From assembly GCF_028583425.1 (NCBI RefSeq), contig NC_072801.1, forward strand, positions 66,851,766-66,915,765: a stretch of 64,000 bases of DNA, in the 5' to 3' direction. The notes below the pieces were generated by a model. The model was not told where the DNA came from and did no database searches. It saw nothing but the letters and a program-made list of their open reading frames with translations. The DNA comes from Eublepharis macularius (taxonomy: Eukaryota > Chordata > Lepidosauria > Squamata > Eublepharidae). Of this stretch, positions 23,301 to 35,300 are shown in pieces (the first letter of the stretch is position 1; the number at the start of each line of letters is the position of its first letter). The position numbers and the translations under genes were made by a program.

Positions 23301-26300
23301 GCAGGAGAATGGGAGCTGTCAGTTTCACTCACCCTGCGCCAACCTCAGTCCATGGGCTGAACCCAGCTCAGGGTCTGTCAGACTGACAGCTCTTGTTCTC
23401 CTCCTGCTTGGGTGGCAGGAGAACAGGGCTGTCAGTTTCACTCACCCCGCGCTGGGTTCAGCCATGGACTGAAGCTGGCACAGGGTGTGTGAAACTGACA
23501 GCCCCCTTCTCCTGCCGCTTGCTGGCAGCAGGGGAACAGGGCTGTCAGTTTCACACACCCCTCAGCGGCGCCAGCCTGTCTGGGGTCATGAACTGCTAAC
23601 GAATCACACGAACCGGGCCAAAAAAGTTGTGGGGTTCGTGGAAAACGTGGCCCCACGAACCACATTTTCTCAAACCATGAACCAGTCTGGTTCGTGCATT
23701 TTTTTGGTTTGTATTGTGATTTGTGCCCACCTTTAGTTGTGACATCTCGCTTGCGGAATTCCTGCACCTTTGAGGCTTCCCTGATACCTCCCATTACATT
23801 CTTTTAGGTGCCAGGCTGAATTTTTTTTGTTCACCCAGGCTTTAATTTAAGGGGTTGATCTTTTAAACCACTTTAGTCTGGAAACAGTTATTTTAAGCTA
23901 TCAGTCGTCTTTTTTATGGTCTATGTTTTTATGCCGGGCTGGGTGTTTTTTAATGCTGGATTTAAATTGAAGCCTTTTAATGTTTTGATTTTTATTATTT
24001 TTTTATTTTGTAAGCCACCTCGGGCAGGCTTTTGGAGAGGCGGCCTAAATTTTTTCTAATTAAATAAATACGTTGTTGGCCTTCCCCTTTTCTGGACACA
24101 CCCACCTTGGGCCTTCACCGTCCGTGACACGTCCAGTCCGTCACGCATCCGGAGCACGCACACCCCAGCACTGAGGTCAAAACAGTCACTACACCGGAGA
24201 AAAAGAGCAAGACTCAGAAAGATTGATATCCACCCTACTCCAGAAACCAAGTTACCCGTATCTCAGAAGTGCTCTTGTAATATTTAGGAACCAGTTTGAA
24301 GGCAGCGACTCTCAGCATGTCTACAGAATCCTTCTTGTGCTAAATTATTTCTGTAACCCAGAAGTGGGGCAAAAGGAAGATTTTCCAGATGATCCGCCAG
24401 ATCGGAAAATGCTCTTATCCAATCACATGGAGAGGGGAGGATGAGAGCCCACCTTCTTTCTCCTCTCAGCCATCCCCACCTCCATCTTTGTCTTTTGATT
24501 CTACCCATTTTAAGAGCTTGGAGTGGCATATTTGCTTCTCCTTTCCCTCATTTTATCTGCAAGCAACTCTATGAGGCAGGATTAGGCTGAGAAAGAGTGA
24601 TTGGCTCAAGCTCACCCAGGGAACTTCACGGCAGAGAGTCGATTTGAACCCAAATCTCCCAGCCCTGAGTCCAAGGCGCTACCCTCTGCCCCCACAACAC
24701 CCTGCTCACACTTATTCCCCTCTGCAGCCCCATCTTTGCCCAACAAGTAGATCTTACTGTATTGTGCCCACGTAGCTCTCCAGGCTGTGGGGAGTGTCTG
24801 TCTGCCAATTGTTCTTGTAGCCCAGGATGAGGGTGTTGGGTTTGAGACGGCCCAGGCCTGAGACCTGCAAGAAATAGCCAAGGAAGGCAAGTTAGGGGGG
24901 CAGCCGTGTTGGTCTGCAGTAGAACAGCAGTATTTGAGTCCAGTGGCACCTTAGAGACCAACAAGATTTTCAGGGTATGATCTATCTAGAGTCAAAGCTC
25001 CTTTCTTCCAACAGGAGGGAAAGGTAAGTCAATGGGATGATATTTGTTCTGGAGAAATCACCTTGCACAGGCAGTGGGCGGAGCGGGGCAGATATCAACT
25101 ACCCATATTGTCCTTGTCGTACTTTATTTACCTCACAAATACCCTCTCTTTCTCCCAAATGGGGATTCCAAAGTGGCTAACATTGTTCCCCTTGCCTCCA
25201 TTTTATCTGCACAACAACCCTGTGAGGTAGGTAAGCCTGAAAGTGTATGCCTGGCCCAAGGTCACCCAATGAGCTTCCATGGCAGAGCAGGGGGTTAAAA
25301 TTTGGATCTCCTCTATCCTTGTTTGATGCTGTAACCACTACACCACACTGGTTCTCACATTGCATAGAAGACTATTGTAATGCATAGAATAGTTTTATTA
25401 ATAAGCTACAAAGAATGAGAGACAGCCTCTGAGGACGTGCAAAGTCCTCACCACAGAGGTCCTGCAAAGCCACTACCAGTCAAAGAAAGCAACAATTGGG
25501 GTCTCCCCAATGAGTGAGCTAGGTGGATTAATGATCTTGGGCAGCTTTGTCAGTTCACACAAGCCTCGTAAGCCAGATAACCAAGGAGCCCAAGAACTTG
25601 GAATCAACTGTAAAGGCAATATTTATAAACAATTTTGCACTTAAAGTTTGAAGACCTCAATTTAAAATCTACCCATGCATTGACTAGTTTCTGTCTCTCT
25701 TTGGTCACTGTCTTGTTCATTTCTTGCAGTGGCTTAATTTGTCATGATTTATTTTGTTTTCAATTTTTATTCCGCCCTCCCTGCACTGGCAGGCTCAGGG
25801 CAGATAAACTTTGGCTGTAAGTGAATCCCTGTTGGGGCCACCATGATCGGCAGAAAGGTTATAAAAGCGTCGTACGGAAAGGATAAACCACCTGCATGAG
25901 GTTTCTAGCCCCAATTCTTAGATCTGTCGTCGTGATGTAGGAGTAGAACGCGCGGACCTTGCGGGAGCTCATCCACTGGAGCTGTTCGTCGTAATCGTCA
26001 GCAGACGAGGTGTCCTGCAACTGGGGGTACAAAACGGGAGCTTGTGTGTGTGAAAACGGCAGCATCTCTGCCCCTCGGTTCCCTCCGGCTCTGCGTTTCC
26101 ATCACCCCCCCCCCCCGGGAGTGTTCTGTTCCAGTCAGCTCACCTCCAGCATGTTTCCACAGATCATAAGGCTTACTCCCTTGGTGAAGGCACCAACAAA
26201 ATCCACCAAGGCCGGGCGGAAGTTGGGCGGGCCTGAGAGGACCAGGCATTGTGGTCTGTGAAGAGGAAAGTCTGTTACTTAAGTGGCAGGCTCCAATGTG

Positions 26301-29300
26301 CAAGTGTTTAGCAGAGGGGGGGGGGTCTTCTCCCACACTCACATCTGAACACCGCCCGATGTCCCAAACCACCTTCTCAGCCAGCTACACTTTTAGGAAC
26401 CCCCATCAGGGACTCTTGGTAGCCTCCAGAACTCTTGGTTTTGGTCACCATTTAAGAATAAGAGGGTTCATTTCACTTTTCTTCCTCCTCTTTTTTCACC
26501 TGGTCCCTCCCTGAAGAACCCAGAGAGACGGGGGAGTCCTTCTCAGCCAGGGAGGACTGTGGCTTACATGCCACTCTGTTGACTCAAATCCTCTTCCCAC
26601 CCTTCTCCATGGAAATTCCAGGGGTGCGGCAGTGTCCCTCTCTGATGAAGCTGCACCGCCCAGCCTCGTTCCCTTCCTGGAGTGATTGGGTTAGCAAGGC
26701 CATTGCAATGACTCCTCTACTTGTCCTGACTCGTTGCAGCATCCCACCCACTCTGGTGGCTTGCCTCAGGCTAACTCGGAGCCAGGGCAAGCCACCTTGG
26801 TTGTGTTGGCGAGCAAGGAGGCTTCTGGATTGGGGTGTCTCCTGCCACTCTCCTGAAACCTCTGGCACTTCCTCCTCTTTGTCCCAGGTAATGCAACATT
26901 GGTGGAGTCCCGTCTGGTGACGGGAGAAGCTCCCCTCGACTCAATTCAGAAGCGCTCCGTATTCATGAGCATTCTGAGAGTTCCATTCCAGTTTGCAATG
27001 TTGGCGGATGGGTGTTGACTATGTACAGCTCGTGTGCGCGTTATCAAATTGCCCCATGGGAACTGAAGCCTGGCGTGGTATCACATGCCAGACTAAAGAC
27101 GCAGTAAACACAGATGCTGCAACACCGTGGCTTGGACATTTCACCCTACTCATTTATTTGTTCTGATGAAGAAACTCATGGGAGGTGGGAGGCTGAAATC
27201 CATTTTGCTGCCGTTCTAATCTAAATCAGGCCCTTATGTTCTTGGGAACTGCATTCCCAGCAGGACACTTGTGGACAGAACACCTGCTGGAACAGGAACA
27301 CGTGCCAAAAAGTCTTTAGGGAGAACTCGAGAGAACACGAAGAACTGTAATGTGTACTTAGGCCCTTTTAAGGAAACTTGGCTTGGTCGCACCGTATTGT
27401 CCTCACCGGAAATTCTTGACGTGGTCTTCTACATTGATCAGGTTCACAGCGTTTGACAGGGCCATGTTGTAGGTGCCAGCCTGCACTGAGGAGCCCCAGT
27501 TTGCCTCTGTGGGGAGAAGATAGAAGAAAAATCAGGAGCCATTTAGTCCACACTCATCTGCCTCCATTTCAGTGGGAGAATTAAATAATTGATCAGTGAA
27601 TCTAGGAAGATAGCCAGTGGAAGGATCAGTTTCCGTAGAATCAGAGATTTGGGATTGGCCTTAGAGTCCCTCTTTTCCAATCCAGTAAAGAAAAGTCACG
27701 GGAAGGCTCCTGGGGAGGGGGGGGGACACTCTGTAGGAGCCAACCTTATCTGTTGCATCTCTGTGTGCGCTCTAGCCATGCCTGTCAGGAGGCACACCCA
27801 GAGCAGTGACTCATGCCGAGATGCAACGAAGAGTTGCAATGCCCACAGTAGGTTCCCTTGAGAGCAAAAAAATATGCACACTAAAAAGAAGCTTGGGGAG
27901 TAGTCTAAGAGTGATCCCGATGAATCTATAAATAAGTCCTAACCAAACCACTTTTAAATTCAAATCCATGTCTTCTAGCTCCTACTTTAACTAAGCTGAG
28001 CTTCTGGATCAAAGGACGGTACTCTCAACACAAGCTTGACTCCTGCCACAGCCACTACCACCGTCACCAATACCCCTCGTTTCACAAATTAAAACTCAAG
28101 ATCCCTCACCTGGTTTCTTGTAGGTGACGTACGCCAAGCTCACAACGATGATCCCGACCACAATAAGCGCTGCCCACCACGTCAGCAGGAACATGATGAC
28201 CACAGAGACGATGGAGCCGAAGAGGGCAGTCCATCTGCTGAAGTAGCGGAAGGAAGGTCTCCAGCCTATGGAGGGGCCAAGGGAGCATTGGGTGAGACGG
28301 CAGCGCACAGCCCAGGACAAAGCCCCGATTTGTCTCCAGCACCATCACTGATCTCCACAGCATAACCAGTGGTGAACCAGCAAGTTCCCTGACTCCGATC
28401 CCTCACCCTCCTCTCCTTTCCTTCCCTACCACACCTAATGGCAGCCTGGGAGGCCCGTTTTGACTGAGAAAGCAGCAGAGAGATGGGGAACATTTACCCC
28501 GACCCATTTCTTTTTATCTCCCTGAATCACAACTGATCTCCTGACCACAGAGATCAGTTCCTGTTAGGGTTGCCAGGTCCCCTTACTCTCCCAGCCAGAG
28601 GAGGGGAGACCCGGCACTTACCTCTATGTTGTTCTTGCGCATGCAGAAATCACGTGTGTGCTGCTGGCGCAGTGCAATGATGTCACTTCCGAGAGTGATG
28701 TCATCGGACAGGCCCCAGGAGCGCTCCCGCAATTCACACCAGGCCAATGTGGGCCCCGAATGGGGTGATTCTTTAAGAATTAGCCTAGCAGGAAGCTTGG
28801 GAACACTCCTGAGGCCTATGCAATGACATCACTCCCAGGAATGATGTCATCACACCACACCAGGAGCGAGGCCCAGTCCTGTGCCTTTTCTCCTACCAGC
28901 ATGGTAAGTGGTGGCAGAAGGAGGAGTCTGGAAACTAGGGATCCCCCACCACCCACAGGAACCAGAAACCATAGAAACGGCTGTTTTGGAAGGTAGATTC
29001 TATGGCATTATATCCTGCTGAAGTCCTTCCCCTCCCCAAGCCACACCCTCCCCACCCTCCAAATCTTCAGGGATTTCCCAACCCAGAGAGGGCAACCCTA
29101 CCATCAGGGGAGGGATCAAGATATTTTGTTGCCCCAAGCAGGGCTTTTTTTCTGGGAAAAGAGGTGGTGGAACTCAGTGGGTTGCCCTCGGAGAAAATGG
29201 TCACATGGCTGGTGGCCCCGCCCCCTGATCTCCAGACAGAGGGGAGTTTAGATTGCCCTCTGTGCCATGTGGCGCGGAGGGCAATCTAAACTCTCTGTCT

Positions 29301-32300
29301 GGAGATCAGGGGGCGGGGACACCAGCCATGTGACCATTTTCAAGAGGTTCCGGAACTCCGTTCCACCGTGTTCCAGCTGAAAAAAAGCCCTGTCCCCAAG
29401 CAAAGTGCAGCCATTTTCTCTTTCCATGCTGCCATCAGCTAGGAGCAAGTTAAGCCTTGCTGTAAGGCCAAAGGGGCTTCATTGGACCCAGCTGGCAATG
29501 CTATGATCTATGAGTTGATACCTTTTGGAGCCCCTCTGGTGTGTAGGTGCCCTCTTCTTTGTGCTTAAGGGTCTCTGGTGGAGACGCAGCCCTGTACCCC
29601 GTCCAACTCAAGTAACCTTCTGATTCTCCAAGGACAGCACAAAAATCAAGCTTTTTCTGATTGGCTAATCACCCAACATGGTTCGCTATCTCCTCCTCCT
29701 GAACACACCATGCAAGCAGATATGCCCACTCTTTCCCTGCCTCCCTCAGATCATCTACCCACCACCTTACCTGGGGAGTTGGTGACAGTGGCATGGAAGC
29801 AGCTGAAGTTGATGAGGGCGTACGAGCAGAGGAAGAAGTTAGAAATGATGGGGGCAATGGTGTTGAGCTCAGCTGCGGAGGCAAAGGAGAAAAATTCAAC
29901 CTGGGGGCCTCACACTTATGCAGAGAATAATGCTGGGACAAGGTTCTTTTGTGTGCCCTACTGAAGTGGCTAGTCCTCACTGTTTTCTCATCCATGTTAA
30001 CAGACTGTCAACAACTGTAACTGCTGGCCTGTTAACAGATGCCCTTCCAAGTTTATCCTCCTGGTTCTCCGGTCTGGTGTGAGCTGTTCTGCAGATACTC
30101 CCCACTCTTCTACCCTCAACTCAAAAGCACCCTATGGATTGGCTCCTGTGGATTTGTTCTGCCAGCAGCACTTCTTTCTTCTGTTGCAAGAGCCTCTCAG
30201 ATGCTCTTGTGTCAGTAGAAGTTTCCATGCACCGGAAGAAAGAGTTGCCAATAACAGACCCATGGGTTCTAACCCAATGTACTTAAGCATTTCAATATAC
30301 TCACAAGGTTTATATCAGGGATTCCCCAACGTGGTGCCTGTGGGCACCATGGTGACCATCAACACCTTTTCTTGCACCTGCAAAGTGTTTTTAGAAAGTG
30401 GGCAGGACCAGGTGGGCCTTTTCACCCAGCAAGGCTTTTGATTGGCTGGGGGGGGCGGGATTGATTGGGTGTGCCACCACACACCACAGCACAAGGATCT
30501 TCACCGTGTAACTGACAGTAAGCTGCGACAGCCATTTTGTGGCTGGCTCCGCTCTTGCAGCAGCCATTTTGAGGCTGCGCCCACCACACTGTTTCAGAAT
30601 TCCTAAAAGGCTGGTAACCCCTGCTTTATATATATCAACTTTTTAACACCCCCCTCCCTTTTCCAAATTTTGATTCACAGATGATAATTTGTTTTTCAAA
30701 ATAAAACAGTGAATCATACTGAACAATGGTTTTTAAAAAAAACACTTCCCAAAAGTCTGGTAGAAAAGAACCTGAGGGACCCACTCAACTGAATTTATCA
30801 TCCCACAGCTGTTGACCCACAGCCCCAAAGGACCCAATCTTAGTTCTTTAAAAGATGGCATCAACAGCTGAGCATTGTCGGGTGAACCTTAAAGCTACGG
30901 AGGGCTCATCTGGAATATGGCTTCCCCTGGGAAAGTGAGGGCTGTGGAGAGCTTGAAAGCGCCTGGAGGCCAACTGCGAACCAGTACAGGCATTCTAGAA
31001 AAAGGTGTCAAATTTCTGGCTAACCTACACTGTTCAAAAGATGTACAACGATATTTCACTTCCAGGGATTTGGCAAAGGCAGATAAAGTTGATTAGTCTT
31101 AAAGGTGCTACTGGACTTTTTACTATTTTGCAACTACAAACACGGCTAACTCCTCTGGATCTATGATACTGTAACATGAATATCATTTGACCTTCCATTA
31201 ATGTTTTGAGACAGCATAGGGTCACGGGGTGAATTGGCAAGGGAGAAGGCCTCACTTACCAATGAGGATGAAGGCAATAGCCAGGATGTAGGTCAAGGCA
31301 TAAGCCCTCAGAGGCTCCTGGTTCTTCCCATATCCTTTGGAAAAGAAGCCAATGACTGGATACAGGTTGTCTTGGCAGAGGCACTGGAGGGGAGAATGGT
31401 AGAAGGTGAACAAGTGATTTTGGGAGATGAGAAGGAGACGGCCTGTGGGGATAGTCGGGTCCAACCCGCAGAGCTATTTCCACATGTCCTTGTAGATACA
31501 TCTGGTTGTGGACTTGTGTGTGCTGGACCATGCCATGGGAGCGGTTCTGCAAGGTCCGGTTCTGAATGACTTGGTTGTCCCTATCCCTTCTAGAGGCTGT
31601 CTTGCTCTTCATTCTCCCCATCCTTAGACATCAGATCAGTAGGGACTAGCTTGCCAGTCCCCCCTGGGGGAAAGGGATCCCCCACCCCCAGCCTCCACAT
31701 CCACCACCTCTCACCTGACTGGCGGGGGTGGTGGTGCAGGAATATGGCAGCGGCACACTCCTGCTCTCTCCAGAGCACCCATACATCGCCTCAGAAATTA
31801 CACCATTCCCAACTTGGAAGCAACAGGTCATGCTGGGGCCGACTGAGTAAAATTGGCCCCCAATTTAGTCTTTGGGGGTCAATCTTTGCTCAATCAGCCC
31901 CTGGCATGACTTCCGTGTCATGCTTGGAATGATATCATTCCTGTTATTAGTAGTTTTAAAAGGTGGGGGGAGAAGATGTGACTTATTTCAACCTGTCTTT
32001 TTCCCCTTTAAAAGACTAATACTGAGGGAAAACTCAGTTTTGATCAGTAGGAGTCGAAGGGTTAAATCCCCCAGTTTGATTGCCCTGATCCAAATTGAAG
32101 ATGTAATTTATATCATTTTTCAGATCGGAGGAGATCCATGATCGCCGCTGTGTCTGTTTTGACCCTAAATAATGATCACGTTCTGTTAAAAACCTATCTA
32201 GAGAAATAATCACAGAACCACACATAACATGGTGTTCTGCCCTGAGAACGAAGCTTAAGATGGCCAGGGCAGATGTCCTCCTTTTCGTGTGTGTCATGTG

Positions 32301-35300
32301 CTGAGAGTATTGGGTGTTCTCCGAAACTTTCTGAGCACACAACAAAGATGACCATTTCACATGTGGTAACTTAGCATGGTATGCTGGTCATCTTTAGCAC
32401 CCTGCTATGCAGTCAGGATTATTTGTTAACCATTGTCAGATTACTGATAAGATAAGAAAGTGTGAATAAAATTTTTTCCTCCTTTCTTGGCAGAAAGTCG
32501 GTTTATCATGTGATTAGGGCGAGAGAGACATGCAGTTTGGTGTAGTGGTTAAGAGCGGCAGGAGTCTAATCTGGAGAACCAGGTTTGATTCCCCACTCCT
32601 CTGCTTGATGCCATCTGGGTTGGGTCAGTCACAGCTTCTCGGAGTTCTCTCAGCCTCACCCACCTCACAGGGAGATTGTCATAGGGATAATAATAACATA
32701 CGATGTAAACCGCTCTGAGTGGGTATTAAGCTGTCCTGAAGGTATAATAACTGAAAGTTATTACTATCTATTAGGTTTTAATCCACCTCCACCCTTCTTC
32801 CACAGAGCTTAAGGCAGCCTACGTAGCTCTCCTTTCCTTCTTTAGGCCATAAGAAAGTGAGTGGCCCACAGTCACCCGGCATTCTTTACAGCTAAGCAGC
32901 AATTTAAACCTGGGTTGCCCCAATTACTAGTTCAACACCCTAATCCACTACACCACACTGGTCATTGCTACCAGTAGTTAAATCGCTATTTGTGTTAATG
33001 CTCTGGGTCGGATGTAACAAGACTGAGCTGGGTAACACTCAGGTGAGATCAGAGAATGTCTTAATTAATCCTTTTATTTATTGCCTTCCTATCTTTGTAC
33101 CCCGTCTTTCTCCCCAGTGGGTGTCCAAAGCAATTTACATCATTCTCCTCTCCTCGAGTTTATCCTCGCAACTAGCCTGTGATTCAGCCTTCTAGCTGTA
33201 TCCGAAGAAGTGAGCTGTGACTCATGAAAGCTCATACCCTACCACAAATTGTGTTAGTCTTATAGGTGCTACTGGACTCTTGCTCTTTTCTGCAACTAGC
33301 CTGTGAGAGAGTGTGACTGGGCCAAGGTCACCCAGTGAGCTTCCATGGCAGAGTGGAGACTTGAACCGGTGTCTTCCAGATCTTAGTCCAACATTCTACC
33401 CACTATACCACACCCGGGCCGATTCCAGACGACTAACCTGAAGGCGCTGCATGCTGCCATGTTCTGGATCGCGATGGGGAAAACGCGAAATATTGCATTT
33501 TCTCGCGCGAGTTTGGTGCGATGTCGCGCCAAACTCGCATGAGAAAACACGATATTTCACGTTTTCCCCATCGCGATCCGGAACATGGCGGCATGCAGCG
33601 CCTTCAGGTTAGTCGTCTGGAATCGGCCCAGCTATCAGAAACTGAGATCTAAAACACACGAGACAAAATACACGAGGATGCTCAAGTGAATGGAGACGCA
33701 GTGTTAGCTGGGAAGCCAAGTTCTAAAAGACAGATGGGAAGGCTTTGTCAATTGTGCCCCAGAGGACGCTCCAATCGAGACAGAAACACCTATTAGTGGT
33801 CCCTGGCCCCAAGGAGGACCGCCTGGCCTCAACCAGAGCCAGGGCTTTCTCGGTCCTGGCTCCAGCCTGGTGGAACTCTCTGGGCCAAACTACAAGTGAC
33901 GAAAGACACAGGTTGGACACTTGTCAGCTTCCCTCAAGTTTTGATGGGAAATGTAGGCAGCTTGGCAGAATATTGGACAAGTGACAGTTGAAAAGTCCAT
34001 TGGACAGCAGTCGGAGAGCCAAGCTGCAAGACCAGGATGCCTTCATTTCCCATCAAAACTTGAATGAAGCTGACAAGTGTCCAACCTGTGTCATTCATCA
34101 CTTGTAGCTTGGCCAGACCAGGGCCCAGCAGGATGTGTTATCATTTCCAGAGATGTTCCGCCAGGCATATGGCTGAGGTTGGGCTTGGCCTCCACTGGCT
34201 GAAAAATGGAGAAAATGATGAAAATATAATCTGAATCCCTCCCTACTAAGGTTGTCCACCACCTTATCATGTTGAGTTGTATCTGCTGCTATCGATTGCA
34301 GCCATCTAAATATATATCTAAATATATATTTTTATATGTGAAATATGTTATAATATACTATGTTTTTTATTAATCTATTCGTGGTTTTTAACTGTATAAG
34401 TTGATGTGTTTTAATATGTTGTAATCCACCCTGAGCCCTTCGTGGGGAGGGCGGAATAGAGAGATCCAAAGAAAATAAATCAAAATAAAATAAATAAAAT
34501 TTTCCACTCTCTACGGAGCCAAGGAGATGTCTTCTCAGAGGGTTTGTTTATTTCATCTTTACCTCCCAGAAGGTTAGGTGAAACTGACAGAGTCTTCCTA
34601 GGCGAAGATGAAATAAACCCTCTGAGGAGCCATCTCAGGTGCTCTGTAGAGAAAGGGGATTCACAAAGCCTTCCAATCTGTCTTTTAGAACTCGGCTTCC
34701 CAGCTAACATTACGTCTCCCTTCACTTGAGTGTCCTTGTGTAATTTATCTCATGTGTTTAAGCTCTGGGTTGGCAGTAGAGGCGTTGCTATGGGAACAAC
34801 ATGCAGCTTTAGGGGACCACAGGGAGGACTAAGAATGGAAGAAGGGAACTGGGGAGTTTCTTCCACCACCACTGATGGCCATCTTGTTCCGACCTTGTTA
34901 GGCTAGTGTCCATGGCCGTTTCCACACGGCTTACCTTGTTCCAGAAAACAGCGAAATCTCGTGCGAAGACGCAGTTATTGCGTCTTCTCGCACAAGATTT
35001 CGCTGTTTTCCGGAACAAGGTAAGCCATGAGGAAACAGCCCATATCTCTGTCCCACACATCCTTGTTTGAACTGACCTGAAAGACCTTGGGAGCGGAGAC
35101 GAGGCAAGCCAAAGCAGAAGACAGGGTGGCAGCAAAGATCCCAGCTGTGATGAGGGGGCTGAAAGCCGACACCATGCTCATTGTCTAGGAAACAGAAAGG
35201 CAGAGGTTGGGGTTTTTTTTCCACCCATGGAGTGAGTCACAACATGAAAGTTACATCCAGAAGACCTCACTTCCACAGACCTACAGTCACTCTACACATT

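Noticed and set aside
23017-23794. Overlapping open frames on both strands with repeated peptides such as GAVSFTHP
   Set aside because: Explained by the tandem palindromic repeat units.
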